The notes under the pieces were generated by a model. It saw only the letters and a program-made list of their open reading frames with translations. It was not told the DNA's origin and did not search any database. A stretch of DNA of 58,013 nt. Source: Limnohabitans sp. Rim8 (GTDB lineage: Bacteria; Pseudomonadota; Gammaproteobacteria; Burkholderiales; Burkholderiaceae_C). The stretch spans positions 1 through 58,013 of the forward strand of contig NZ_CAMBNZ010000007.1 in NCBI RefSeq assembly GCF_945869175.1, read 5' to 3'. The translations under genes and the position numbers were made by a program. The stretch's first letter is position 1. Every line of letters starts with the position of its first letter. Below are positions 25,514-33,896 of this stretch, piece by piece.

Positions 25514-26389
25514 TCAGGCCAGTGCTTTTTTCAGCCAGTCGGCAAAGCTGGCACATTCCCAGCGCTCCATGGTGCCGGTGCGCCAGCACAGGTAATGGGC
25601 GTGTGGGCTGGGTACGCTGCGCTCGAACAAGCGCACCAGTTGGCCGCTTTCGATCCAGGGGGCCCCCAGTTTGGAGCGAATCAGGGCGACGCCCAGACCT
25701 TGTGCGGCGGCGTCACACATGAGGCCGATGTCGTTGAAGGAGGAGCCGTCCAAAGGCTCGGGCCAGTCCAGGTCGTGCGCGGCAAACCAGGTACGCCACG
25801 GCTCCAAGGGGCTGCGCAACAGGGCCACCCCGTGCAGGTCTTCGGCGCTTGCAAAGGGGCCGTTTTCGCGCAACCAGGCGGGGGAGGCCAGTGGCGTCAC
25901 ATCGTCCTTGGCCAGGCAAATGTGCTCCACATCCGAATAGCGGCCGGAGCCAAAGCGCACCGTCAAATCGGCATCTTCGGCCACGACGTCGAGCAGTGGA
26001 ATGCTCACTTGCAAAGTGATGTCGATCTCGGGGTAGGCGTCCAAAAAGGTTTTCAGGCGCGGCATCAAGATGGACCGGGCAAACGTGGGGGTGACCGCCA
26101 GGCGCAGTTTGCGCCGGCCGGGCGTGTGGTTGGCGCTGGGAAAGCGCTGCAAAGATGCCAAGCCTTCTCGCACATGCGCCAGGTATTCAATGCCTTCGGT
26201 GGTCAGCGAAAAATCGGCCCGCCCGAACAGCTTGGTGCCCATGATTTGCTCGAGCTGCTTGACCCGATGGCTCACGGCGCTGGGCGTCACGCACAGTTCC
26301 TCTGCCGCTTGGGTCACGCTGCGCAAGCGCGCCAAGGCCTCAAAGGTCAAGAGGCATTGGATGGGCGGGATGCGTGAGGCGACGGACAT
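25514..26389 (-). CDS. LysR family transcriptional regulator, GcvA-like
   Basis: The 291-residue protein has the LysR winged-helix at the N-terminus (FEALARLRSVTQAAEELCVTPSAVSHRVKQLEQ, about residues 14-46) and a C-terminal effector-binding domain. The GcvA-like subgroup is suggested by the wing LFGRADFSLTTEG and the PLASPAWL motif. It sits between purU and glcD, all on the minus strand. Since glycine cleavage, glycolate and one-carbon units are linked, control of either neighbour is possible but not shown. Confidence 0.88.
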   Translation of the reverse strand: MSVASRIPPIQCLLTFEALARLRSVTQAAEELCVTPSAVSHRVKQLEQIMGTKLFGRADFSLTTEGIEYLAHVREGLASLQRFPSANHTPGRRKLRLAVTPTFARSILMPRLKTFLDAYPEIDITLQVSIPLLDVVAEDADLTVRFGSGRYSDVEHICLAKDDVTPLASPAWLRENGPFASAEDLHGVALLRSPLEPWRTWFAAHDLDWPEPLDGSSFNDIGLMCDAAAQGLGVALIRSKLGAPWIESGQLVRLFERSVPSPHAHYLCWRTGTMERWECASFADWLKKALA

Positions 26390-26402
26390 GGTGAATCAGT
26401 TG

Positions 26403-26426
26403 GGGACAGAGCTGAAGATCTGTCCC
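26403..26426. repeat. GGGACAGA / TCTGTCCC hairpin between purU and the LysR gene
   Basis: A perfect 8-base inverted repeat (26403-26410 and 26419-26426) with an 8-base loop lies in the 47-base gap between the purU stop and the LysR start. There is no T tract. The motif resembles the TCTGACCCCAA palindrome after hpaI, so it may be a short dispersed repeat or may insulate the two genes. Confidence 0.45.
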
Positions 26427-26436
26427 GCAAAGTCAT

Positions 26437-27285
26437 TCATTTAAAAATCACCGTTTTGTGACCGTTGATCAGCACGCGGTGCTCACTGTGCCACTTGACG
26501 GCGCGGGCCAGCACCTGGCTTTCGGTGTCGCGGCCAATGGTGGTCAGGTCTTCCACGGTCTTGCTGTGGTCCACCCGGGCCACATCTTGCTCGATGATTG
26601 GGCCTTCATCCAGGTCGGCCGTCACGTAATGGGCGGTGGCACCGATGAGCTTCACGCCCCGGTCATGCGCTTGGTAGTAAGGCTTGGCGCCCTTGAAACT
26701 GGGCAAAAAGCTGTGGTGGATGTTGATGGCGCGTCCGGCCAGTTTGCGGCACAGGTCGTCACTCAGAATTTGCATGTAGCGGGCCAGCACCACCAGCTCT
26801 GCCCCTTCGGCCTCAATGATCTCGTACTGCTTGGCCTCGGCTTGCGCTTTGTTGTCTTTGTTCACCTGGATGTGGTGAAACGGCACGTTGTAACTGGCCG
26901 CCAGTTGGTAGAACTCGCGGTGGTTGCTCACGATGGCGCGGATGTCCAAGTGCAAAAGACCGCTTTTCCAGCGGAACAACAAATCGTTCAGGCAGTGGCC
27001 TTCTTTGCTGACCATCAGCACGGTGCGCATGGGCTGGGCGGTGGCGTGCAGGTCCCACTGCATGTCAAAGGTCTGGGCAAATGTGGCCCATTGGGCCTTC
27101 AAGCCCTCACCGCCCAACTGATCGCACGCAAACTGCACCCGCATGAAAAACAGGCCGGTGTCGTGGTCGTTGTATTGGGCTGCTTCTTCAATGTTGCCCC
27201 CGCGCTCCAGCAAAAAACCGGATACGGCATGCACGATGCCGGTGCGGTCTGGGCAAGAAAGGGTCAGGATGTAGGTCGTGGTCAT
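26437..27285 (-). CDS. purU: Formyltetrahydrofolate deformylase
   Basis: The 282-residue protein has an N-terminal ACT domain (LTLSCPDRTGIVHAVSGFL) and a C-terminal formyltransferase domain. The catalytic Asn, His and Asp are seen in INIHHSFLPSFKGAKPY and DLDEGPIIEQDV. It hydrolyses 10-formyl-tetrahydrofolate to formate and tetrahydrofolate, balancing one-carbon pools and supplying formate for PurT. The length equals the E. coli enzyme when started at ATG 27285; a longer frame to 27321 has no support. Confidence 0.95.
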   Translation of the reverse strand: MTTTYILTLSCPDRTGIVHAVSGFLLERGGNIEEAAQYNDHDTGLFFMRVQFACDQLGGEGLKAQWATFAQTFDMQWDLHATAQPMRTVLMVSKEGHCLNDLLFRWKSGLLHLDIRAIVSNHREFYQLAASYNVPFHHIQVNKDNKAQAEAKQYEIIEAEGAELVVLARYMQILSDDLCRKLAGRAINIHHSFLPSFKGAKPYYQAHDRGVKLIGATAHYVTADLDEGPIIEQDVARVDHSKTVEDLTTIGRDTESQVLARAVKWHSEHRVLINGHKTVIFK

Positions 27286-27395
27286 GGGTACAAGCAGCAG
27301 GGCAGAACATCGATGGCGCAATGACGCCCTCTTTTATGAAACAGGGCATCGATGAGAACCGTTCTATTGTAAAGACCACCGAGGCAGTGGCCCGT

Positions 27396-27421
27396 GGCCT
27401 GTCGCCCTTGGGCGGCAGGCC
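27396..27421. promoter_or_regulatory. Strong hairpin in the aminotransferase leader
   Basis: GGCCTGTCGCCC and GGGCGGCAGGCC flank TT and form a 12-pair stem with one G-U wobble, although the innermost pairs must open to make a loop. It lies 53 bases before the GTG of the aminotransferase and has no T tract. It could be an mRNA leader structure or a protein-binding palindrome in the purU/aminotransferase divergent region. Confidence 0.45.
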
Positions 27422-27473
27422 GCTTGTTTGCCCATTAAACTGAGCGTATTCACCGATTTCGAGGAGTTTTGCC

Positions 27474-28808
27474 GTGGCCCACACCGACTTCAACATGGAC
27501 AACCAGTGGTTGCCCTTCACCCCCAACCGCACTTTCCGCCAAGACCCGCGCGTGTTCGTGGGGGCCGAGGGCATGCACTTCACCACCCACGACGGCAAAA
27601 AAGTGATCGACGGCATCTCCAGCTTGTGGTGCGTGGGCGCAGGCCACAACCGCAAGCCGATCAACGAGGCCATCAAAAAGCAGCTGGACACGCTGGACTA
27701 CGCCACGGCTTTTCAGGCCAGCAACGACAAGGCCTTCAAGGCCGCCGAGATGATCGCCGCCATGGCGCCGGGCGATTTGAACAAGGTGCTGTTTTGCAAC
27801 TCCGGCTCGGAAGCGGCCGACACCGCCCTCAAAGTCGCCCTGGCCTACCACCGTGCCCGCGGTGAAGGCCACCGCAACGTGTTCATTGGCCGCGAGAAGG
27901 GTTACCACGGTGTGAACTTCGGTGGCATGAGCGTGGGCGGTTTGCCTGCCAACCGCAAGGTCTATGGCGCGCAGTTGCTGCCGCGGGTGGACCACATGCG
28001 CTTCATCCATGACCCGGTGAACCACCCCTACATCCACCATGAAGAACCGGTGTGGGCCGAAGACCCGCTGCTGGAGCTGGAAAACCGCATCTTGGTCTTG
28101 CACGACCCGAGCAACATTGCCGCCGTGATCGTGGAGCCGATCGCAGGCAGCGCGGGTTGGTACATCCCGCCCCAAGGCTATGTGAAGCGCTTGCGCGAAA
28201 TTTGCGACAAGCACGGCATCTTGTTGATTTTTGACGAGGTCATCACCGGCTTTGGTCGCTTGGGTGTGAACTTTGGGGCCGACTTTTATGGCGTGGTGCC
28301 CGACATGCTGAACTTCGCCAAGGCGGTGACCAACGGTGTGATTCCTCTGGGCGGGGTGATCTGCCGTGACTTCATCTACGACGCGATGATGAATGCCAAT
28401 TCGCCGCAACACGCCATTGAGTTTTTCCATGGCTACACCTATTCAGGTCACCCGGTGGCCTGTGCAGCAGCGATCGCCACCCTCGATTTGATGAAAGAAG
28501 AAAACCTGTTTGCCCGTGCGGGCCAGCAAGGTCGGGTGTTGGGCGATGCAATGCACAGTGCCCTCAAGGGCTTGCCCAACGTGGTCGGTGTCCGCACGCT
28601 GGGCCTGGCCGGGGCGGTCGAACTGGCCAGCATGGCCGGATCACCCGGCAAGCGGGCTTATGACATTTTCATGGACTGCTTCCACCACGGCGTCTGGGTG
28701 CGTCCGGCTGGGGAAAACATCGTCATTTGCCCGCCCTACATTGTGGAAGACGCGCACATCGACCAGATCGTGCAGACGGTGGCCGACAGCATTCGCCGTC
28801 ACGCCTGA
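27474..28808 (+). CDS. Class III aminotransferase, omega-amino-acid--pyruvate type
   Basis: The 444-residue protein is a PLP class III transaminase of the beta-alanine/omega-amino-acid:pyruvate subgroup. It shows SSLWCVGAGHN near residue 48, the NSGSEAADTALKVALAYHRARGEG segment, the cofactor-binding LLIFDEVITGFGRLG (Asp) and the PLP lysine in LNFAKAVTNG. It moves an amino group from an omega-amino acid or amine to pyruvate. The start is GTG 27474, supported by GAGGAG 7 bases upstream. A rho-independent terminator follows the gene. Confidence 0.92.
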   Translation: MAHTDFNMDNQWLPFTPNRTFRQDPRVFVGAEGMHFTTHDGKKVIDGISSLWCVGAGHNRKPINEAIKKQLDTLDYATAFQASNDKAFKAAEMIAAMAPGDLNKVLFCNSGSEAADTALKVALAYHRARGEGHRNVFIGREKGYHGVNFGGMSVGGLPANRKVYGAQLLPRVDHMRFIHDPVNHPYIHHEEPVWAEDPLLELENRILVLHDPSNIAAVIVEPIAGSAGWYIPPQGYVKRLREICDKHGILLIFDEVITGFGRLGVNFGADFYGVVPDMLNFAKAVTNGVIPLGGVICRDFIYDAMMNANSPQHAIEFFHGYTYSGHPVACAAAIATLDLMKEENLFARAGQQGRVLGDAMHSALKGLPNVVGVRTLGLAGAVELASMAGSPGKRAYDIFMDCFHHGVWVRPAGENIVICPPYIVEDAHIDQIVQTVADSIRRHA

Positions 28809-28835
28809 AGCCCACTGATCTGCTGATTGAACCCC

Positions 28836-28862
28836 GACCGCCCGCTTGGGCGGTCTTTTTTT
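28836..28862 (+). terminator. Rho-independent terminator after the aminotransferase
   Basis: GACCGCCC and GGGCGGTC form a perfect 8-pair GC-rich stem with loop GCTT, followed by seven T residues. It lies 28 bases after the aminotransferase stop and only 6 bases before the next ATG, so the permease gene must start from RNA that reads through it or from a promoter inside it. Confidence 0.93.
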
Positions 28863-28867
28863 GACCC

Positions 28868-29950
28868 ATGAACGTTCCTGAACTGACCCGGGTGGTGCTG
28901 ACCCTGCTGGCCGCTTGGACAGCCGCCCAGATGTGCCTGTGGTTGCGCACCCCCATTCCTTGGATGCTGGGGCCTTTGCTGGTCACGGCGATGGCGTCTG
29001 TGCTGGGCGCACCCACCCGTAGCGCGACCTATCTGCGCAATGGGGGGCAATGGGTGATTGGCGTGGCTTTGGGCTTGTACTTCACGCCGCAGGTCAGCGC
29101 CCTGGTGGTCAGCCTGTGGTGGGCGGTGGCCTTGACGGTGGTTTGGGCGCTGGCGCTGGGGGCTGTGTTTGGCTTGTGGTTACAGCGACAACATGCCGCC
29201 GATTTTGCGCACCTGCCGCCAAAGGCATGGCGGGCCACCAGTTACTTTGCCAGTGCCATCGGCGGGGCTTCCGAAATGACTTTGCTGGCCGAACGCCATG
29301 GTGCCCGCACCGACTTGGTGGCTGCGGCGCACAGCGTGCGCTTGGTGATTGTGGTGCTGTCGGTGCCTTTCGCCATGCAATGGGCGCAAAGCCATTGGGG
29401 CTTGCAGGTCGACCCGCTTTTGTTGCCGGGCACGCGGGCCGCGGAGGGCGTCAGTTTGCTGTGGCTGGCGCTGGTGTCGGCGGCGGGCGTGGGGCTCATG
29501 GCTTGGTTCAAACGCACCAACCCATGGTTCATGGGCGCTTTGCTGGTGTCCATGGGGCTGGCGCTGGCGGGCATGAGCGGCACCACCTTGCCTACGGCAT
29601 TGACCAACGCGGCCCAATTGGTGATTGGGGTCAGTTTGGGGGTGCGCTTTCAGCGCGGCTTTATCCATGTGGCGCCCCGTTGGTTGGCGTCTGTGGCCTT
29701 GGGCACTTTGGCGATGATGGCTTTGTCGGGTGGTTTTGGCCTGTTTTTGGCTTGGGCCACCGGCTTGCAGCCGGCCACCTTGATTTTGGGTACTTCACCC
29801 GGTGGCATCGCCGAGATGGCCATCACTGCCAAAGTTTTGCAACTGGGGGTGCCGGTGGTCACGGCCTTTCAGGTTTGCCGCTTGGTGGCGGTTTTGATTT
29901 TGGTGGGGCCACTGTTCAATTGGCTCAACGGTCCCCCCAAAGCCGCCTGA
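28868..29950 (+). CDS. AbrB-family membrane protein (putative ammonia monooxygenase/transport regulator family)
   Basis: The 360-residue protein has about ten transmembrane helices arranged as an internal duplication: TPIPWMLGPLL near residue 28 and TNPWFMGALLVSMGLALAG near residue 217 are repeat copies, followed by AQLVIGVSLGVRF. This fits the AbrB membrane family, a name unrelated to the AbrB DNA-binding fold. A transport role is likely but the substrate is unknown. The ATG stands 6 bases after a terminator, so expression may be low or rely on read-through. Confidence 0.82.
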   Translation: MNVPELTRVVLTLLAAWTAAQMCLWLRTPIPWMLGPLLVTAMASVLGAPTRSATYLRNGGQWVIGVALGLYFTPQVSALVVSLWWAVALTVVWALALGAVFGLWLQRQHAADFAHLPPKAWRATSYFASAIGGASEMTLLAERHGARTDLVAAAHSVRLVIVVLSVPFAMQWAQSHWGLQVDPLLLPGTRAAEGVSLLWLALVSAAGVGLMAWFKRTNPWFMGALLVSMGLALAGMSGTTLPTALTNAAQLVIGVSLGVRFQRGFIHVAPRWLASVALGTLAMMALSGGFGLFLAWATGLQPATLILGTSPGGIAEMAITAKVLQLGVPVVTAFQVCRLVAVLILVGPLFNWLNGPPKAA

Positions 29951-29977
29951 GAGGTGCTGTTCCTTTCGGGCAGCTGA

Positions 29978-30259
29978 TCAGTGCACCACAACCGGCTGTT
30001 GGGCCAAGCCGGTATAGCCTTCAAGGGTGTCTTCGACTTCTTCTTGTGTGGGCGTGTGCTGTTGCCAAGCCTGGATCTGTTGCTGAAACATTTCGGCCCA
30101 GGAGCCGTCCAGGTACACCTCTTTGCCTGAGCGTTTGTCCACGATTTCAAAACCGTGGCGTTCCAGGAGGGGCTTGCTGCTGACAGGGGCCGGTTCGGCA
30201 GGCGCGTTGGCCAACACATGCATCACGGCGAAAGTATCTGATTCGTACAGCAGGTTCAT
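29978..30259 (-). CDS. DUF3567 family protein
   Basis: The 93-residue protein begins MNLLYESDTFAVMHVL, the conserved start of DUF3567, a small family typical of Burkholderiales. It continues with LLERHGFEIVDKRSGKEVYLDGSWAEMFQ. Soluble and acidic, with no signal peptide. A longer frame to 30463 is antisense to the DUF3108 gene and is rejected. Function unknown. Its presence helps place the genome among the Burkholderiales. Confidence 0.85.
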   Translation of the reverse strand: MNLLYESDTFAVMHVLANAPAEPAPVSSKPLLERHGFEIVDKRSGKEVYLDGSWAEMFQQQIQAWQQHTPTQEEVEDTLEGYTGLAQQPVVVH

Positions 30260-30312
30260 AGTTTCATTCTCGCTCAACTTGGGTGCAATGCCTTGGATTT
30301 TTTCGATGAGCT

Positions 30313-31551
30313 TCAAGATATTGGGGTTTTTGCTGCGGGAAGCGCATTGATGGGCAAGCTTGGCAAGGGCTCCTGCCCCACAAGCGTCATGTCGATGAAA
30401 TCGCCATTGACTTGGGTGATGCGGATGCGCACAGGCATCCAGCCGTATTTCTCGGCCATCCAAAACTCGACTTTGGCGTCAAACCGGTTGCGGGGTTGGC
30501 ACACCCATTTGGCGGTGAGCAAAGTTTGAGCGTCCAATTTCAGGGTTTCGGCGGCTTCCATGGTCAACAACCAAGGCAAGGCATCGCGGATGGTGGCGGT
30601 TTGAATTTGCAGGCGCGTGCCGGGCTGGAAGCGCTGGGGCTCGCCCGCCATGGCGGCGGCCAGTTGCACATACAGGCTGACTTGGTCCTGGGCGCCCGGC
30701 TCCAAAACGGCGACGGGCGCGTTGCTGCTGAACACCACCCGGTTGTTGTCGCGGTCAAAGTGTGTGGCACGCTCGTTGCGCCAGCTGTCTGAAAAACGTG
30801 TGGGGGCCAGACCCGTGGCGTTCACTTGGCCCACACTGCGCCAGTGGCGTGTGCCCAGCAAAAAAGCCCGAACCGACAAACTCGTGGCGTAAGCCGTGTC
30901 GTTGAATTGCCAGCGCAACTCACCGGTGGCGTGGTAAGTGAGCCCTTTGGACGCCCCTGTCAGGCGGTAGTTCAACAGGCTGGAAGGGGGCAAGGCCCCC
31001 AAGGGAATCAGGGGCATGTCGGCCGTGGCCACTTGTGTCTGTGCGTCGCTGGCATTTGTAAATGGTGAGGCTGGGTTCTGCGGCTGGGGCGGGGTGATCT
31101 CGGCCGACGCGGGCAAGGGGGCCGCTTGGCTGGGCTCAGTGGTGAGCGGTGGCAAGTCTGGCGCGTTCGATGCCGTGACCTGTGCCGTGGAGGGGTCGAT
31201 CTGGGCGGGCGCTTCGGTCAACGTTTCAGGAATCGGCTCAGGGGCCGATGCAGCTTGGGGCGCGGGGGGCGATGCTTCTGTGGCGATGCGGGTTTGGGGG
31301 GGGGCCATTTTGAGGGGGGTGGGCGCAGGCACTGCCGCCGCAGGCGGTGGCACCCAACGCGTTTGCAGAGGGCCGGTTCGCACCTCGTTGTTGGTGGGCA
31401 AGCGCAGATCCAGTGTGCCCGACAGGCTCAGCAGCGCCAGGCCATGCGCCACCAGCACGCTCAGCACCAGCACGGCCAAAGTGCGGCGAGAAGGCGGCCC
31501 CGACAAGGTGGCCTTGTTGTGGGCTGCCGGTGAAGCACGCATAGGGGGCAT
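30313..31551 (-). CDS. DUF3108 domain protein with TonB-like layout
   Basis: The 412-residue protein has one membrane helix near the N-terminus (LAVLVLSVLVAHGLALLSL, about residues 24-42). A long Pro/Ala-rich spacer (about 55-190) follows, then a C-terminal DUF3108 domain (LLNYRLTGASKGLTYHATGELRWQF). The layout is that of a periplasm-spanning anchored protein. DUF3108 proteins are often near IclR regulators or purine genes in this order. ATG 31551 overlaps the iclR stop by ATGA, suggesting coupling. Function unknown. Confidence 0.8.
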   Translation of the reverse strand: MPPMRASPAAHNKATLSGPPSRRTLAVLVLSVLVAHGLALLSLSGTLDLRLPTNNEVRTGPLQTRWVPPPAAAVPAPTPLKMAPPQTRIATEASPPAPQAASAPEPIPETLTEAPAQIDPSTAQVTASNAPDLPPLTTEPSQAAPLPASAEITPPQPQNPASPFTNASDAQTQVATADMPLIPLGALPPSSLLNYRLTGASKGLTYHATGELRWQFNDTAYATSLSVRAFLLGTRHWRSVGQVNATGLAPTRFSDSWRNERATHFDRDNNRVVFSSNAPVAVLEPGAQDQVSLYVQLAAAMAGEPQRFQPGTRLQIQTATIRDALPWLLTMEAAETLKLDAQTLLTAKWVCQPRNRFDAKVEFWMAEKYGWMPVRIRITQVNGDFIDMTLVGQEPLPSLPINALPAAKTPIS

Positions 31552-32378
31552 CAGCCCAGCCAGCCCAGGTCGGCCGACAGACGTTGGGCAAATTGGCGCA
31601 GTTGCTGTGCAATCGGGCCGTCCCATGCGGTGTCAAGTGTGGCGGACGAACCCAGCGACACGACGCCCAGGACCAAGTGCCCATCGGCATCAAAAACCGG
31701 AGCACACCAGCCTGAGATGCCAGGCAACAGCACATTGACCACGCGACCCAAGCCTTGCTGCCGGGTTTCCTGCACCATGGCGTGCAGTTGGTCAGTTGTG
31801 CTGGGCAAGTCGCTGCGGCCCAGTTTGCGGGCCAAGGCCAATTCTTCTTCAATCATGGGGGCGGCTTTGTCGGCCCCGCCACCCTGGTGGTTGAAGGCCA
31901 CAAAGCAGCGCCCGGTGGCCGAAGACAAGAGGGGCATGACATCGCCCAAGCGCAGACTGACCGGAGCGGCCAGTGGGGTTTCTTGCCAATGCACCAAGGT
32001 CGGTCCTCGGTTGCCCCAAACGGCCAAGGCCGTGGTGTGGCCGGTCGCCTCAATCAAAGCGGGCAAACGCGCCCGGGCCAGCTTGACCGCGTCCAAGCGG
32101 GACAAACTGGCCAAGCCCAGGCGCAAAGTGGCGGGCCCCAGCTCGTAGCGGGTGGTGCTGCTGTCTTGCACCACCAAGCCCAAGCGCTGAAAGCTCACCA
32201 GATAGCGGTGGGCTTTGGCCGCGCTCATGTGGGCAGCGGCGGCCAAATCCCGCAGCATCAAGGGGTCAGGCGCTTGCGCCAGCACCTCCAGCAAGGCAAA
32301 ACCCACCTCGACCGATTGGATGCCTGCGCGTTCCTTGTCATTGTCTTGGGCTTGCGAAGCGGTGCTGTCTGTGTCCAT
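31551..32378 (-). CDS. IclR family transcriptional regulator
   Basis: The 275-residue protein has an N-terminal helix-turn-helix (FALLEVLAQAPDPLMLRDLAAAAHMSAAKAHRYLVSFQRLGLV) and a C-terminal GAF-like ligand domain (GRCFVAFNHQG, PVFDADGHLVLGVVSLGSSA). IclR proteins commonly control aromatic or hydroxy-acid catabolism. It is divergent from an FAH-family gene, and two overlapping palindromes lie between them at 32398-32419. Confidence 0.92.
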   Translation of the reverse strand: MDTDSTASQAQDNDKERAGIQSVEVGFALLEVLAQAPDPLMLRDLAAAAHMSAAKAHRYLVSFQRLGLVVQDSSTTRYELGPATLRLGLASLSRLDAVKLARARLPALIEATGHTTALAVWGNRGPTLVHWQETPLAAPVSLRLGDVMPLLSSATGRCFVAFNHQGGGADKAAPMIEEELALARKLGRSDLPSTTDQLHAMVQETRQQGLGRVVNVLLPGISGWCAPVFDADGHLVLGVVSLGSSATLDTAWDGPIAQQLRQFAQRLSADLGWLG

Positions 32379-32397
32379 GTCGCCTCAAATCCGGTTT

Positions 32398-32419
32398 CGT
32401 TTAGTTAAACGGGTTTAAC
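32398..32419. promoter_or_regulatory. Overlapping palindromes, candidate IclR operator
   Basis: CGTTTA GT TAAACG (32398-32411) and GTTAAAC GG GTTTAAC (32404-32419) are both perfect inverted repeats that share the central TAAAC. They lie 20 bases before the iclR start and 63 bases before the FAH-family start, the place expected for a regulator that controls itself and the divergent gene. Confidence 0.65.
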
Positions 32420-32481
32420 AATGCGTAACTCCACGGTGGTGCACACTGTAGCCCATTGCGACCCGAACGGACACATTCCTC

Positions 32482-33495
32482 ATGAAATTGGCGACCTACA
32501 AAGACGGCTCACGCGACGGACAACTGGTGGTGGTCTCACGCGACCTGAGCACAGCCCATTATGCGACCGGCATGGCTGGCCAATTGCAGCGGGTGCTCGA
32601 CGATTGGAACTTTCTGGCCCCACAGCTGGAAGACCTGTTCACCACTTTGAACCAGGGCAAGGCGCGCCACGCCTTTCCGTTTGACCCGGCGCAATGCATG
32701 GCCCCGCTGCCCCGCGCCTACCAATGGGCAGATGGCTCGGCTTACCTCAACCATGTGGAGTTGGTGCGCGCGGCACGCCAGTCCGAAGTGCCCAGCAGCT
32801 TCTACACCGACCCCCTGATGTACCAAGGCGGCAGCGATGATTTTCTGGGCCCTTGCGACCCGGTGGTCTGCGCGAGCGAGGCTTTTGGCATCGACTTTGA
32901 AGCCGAGATCGCCGTGATCACAGGCGACGTGCCCATGCAAACCAGCGCTGACGAAGCCATCGAGGCCGTGCGCCTGATCATGCTGGCCAACGACGTGAGC
33001 CTGCGCCATCTGATCCCCAACGAACTCGCCAAAGGGTTTGGCTTTTTGCAGAGCAAACCCGCCACCGCCTTCAGCCCTGTGGCCGTGACACCCGATGAGT
33101 TGGGCGACGCCTGGCAGGGCGGCCGCGTGCACCTGACGCTGCAGTCCATCTGGAACGGCCGCAAAGTCGGGATGTGCGAGGCCGGGCCCGAGATGACCTT
33201 CCACTTCGGCCAGCTGATCGCCCACATCTGCAAAACCCGCAACGTGCGCGCAGGCTCCATCGTGGGCAGTGGCACCGTGAGCAACAAGAGCGTGGACGTG
33301 AACGGCAAGCCAGAGTGGCCCAAAGGCTACAGCTGCATTGCCGAAAAACGCGCCATCGAAACCATCTTGGACGGTCAGCCCAGCACCGGGTTCATGAAGT
33401 TCGGCGACACCATCCGCATCGAAATGAAGGGCCCAAACGGCGAGAGCTTGTTTGGGGCGATCGAGCAGGACATCGTGCCTTTGAATCAGGAGTGA
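32482..33495 (+). CDS. Fumarylacetoacetate hydrolase family protein (long form)
   Basis: The 337-residue protein has an N-terminal extension of about 80 residues (MKLATYKDGSRDGQLVVVS) and a FAH core with GIDFEAEIAVITGDVP holding the E-x-E metal ligands, and IVGSGTVSNKSVDVNG near the C-terminus. It differs from the full-length fumarylacetoacetase at 13033-14349 and from the short member at 22876-23748. It probably cleaves or hydrates a 2-oxo acid from ring cleavage. Transcription is likely under the divergent IclR regulator. Confidence 0.87.
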   Translation: MKLATYKDGSRDGQLVVVSRDLSTAHYATGMAGQLQRVLDDWNFLAPQLEDLFTTLNQGKARHAFPFDPAQCMAPLPRAYQWADGSAYLNHVELVRAARQSEVPSSFYTDPLMYQGGSDDFLGPCDPVVCASEAFGIDFEAEIAVITGDVPMQTSADEAIEAVRLIMLANDVSLRHLIPNELAKGFGFLQSKPATAFSPVAVTPDELGDAWQGGRVHLTLQSIWNGRKVGMCEAGPEMTFHFGQLIAHICKTRNVRAGSIVGSGTVSNKSVDVNGKPEWPKGYSCIAEKRAIETILDGQPSTGFMKFGDTIRIEMKGPNGESLFGAIEQDIVPLNQE

Positions 33496-33530
33496 CTTGG
33501 TCGTGATGCGGTGTGAAGCGCAAAAATGCC

Positions 33531-33558
33531 ATTCACGCTTCACGTTTGAAGCGTGAAT
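33531..33558. repeat. Perfect 12-base-pair hairpin before mazEF
   Basis: ATTCACGCTTCA (33531-33542) and TGAAGCGTGAAT (33547-33558) pair perfectly around loop CGTT. It lies 35 bases after the FAH-family stop. The T tract is only three bases, so it is at best a weak terminator. It may instead mark the edge of an inserted toxin-antitoxin module. Confidence 0.7.
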
Positions 33559-33603
33559 TTGACGAGAGCCTTTTCATGAAGGCTTGCACGCTTTGGGAAG
33601 ACA

Positions 33604-33647
33604 TTGAAAATTTCACGAATGTATCTACAATGTAGACACAAAAGGAG
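33604..33647 (+). promoter_or_regulatory. mazEF promoter with operator palindrome and ribosome site
   Basis: TTGAAA (33604-33609), a 16-base spacer and TACAAT (33626-33631) form a good sigma-70 promoter. The -10 box lies inside a palindrome TCTACA A TGTAGA (33624-33636), the likely binding site of the MazE/MazF complex for autorepression. AAGGAG (33642-33647) stands 6 bases before ATG 33654. Confidence 0.8.
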
Positions 33648-33653
33648 ATTGTC

Positions 33654-33896
33654 ATGGAAGCCGTTATCCGTAAATGGGGCAACAGCCCAGCCCTGCGTCT
33701 GCCCAGTGCCGTGATGAAGTCTGCCGCCTTTGATTTGGAGCAGCACGTCATCGTCACCGCCACCAAAGGCCGAATCGTCATTGAGCCAGTCAGTCAGCCC
33801 GAATACAAACTGGAAGACTTGTTGGCGGCCATGACCGACAACAACGCGCACGATGCGGTGGACTTTGGCGGGCCAATGGGTCAGGAATCGCTCTGA
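33654..33896 (+). CDS. mazE: MazE-type antitoxin (AbrB/SpoVT DNA-binding fold)
   Basis: The 80-residue protein has the MazE/PemI swapped-hairpin DNA-binding domain: MEAVIRKWGNSPALRLPSAVM and VTATKGRIVIEPV (residues 1-47). An acidic flexible tail (about 48-80) would block the toxin. The stop overlaps the toxin start by one base (TGATG at 33894-33898). The promoter palindrome just upstream fits autoregulation. Confidence 0.93.
   Translation: MEAVIRKWGNSPALRLPSAVMKSAAFDLEQHVIVTATKGRIVIEPVSQPEYKLEDLLAAMTDNNAHDAVDFGGPMGQESL

Noticed and set aside
27396-27421. Terminator between purU and the aminotransferase
   Set aside because: The two genes are divergent here, so no transcript should end at this place, and there is no T tract.
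33531-33558. Rho-independent terminator of the FAH gene
   Set aside because: The stem is perfect but only moderately GC-rich, and only three T residues follow, so it is listed as a repeat instead.
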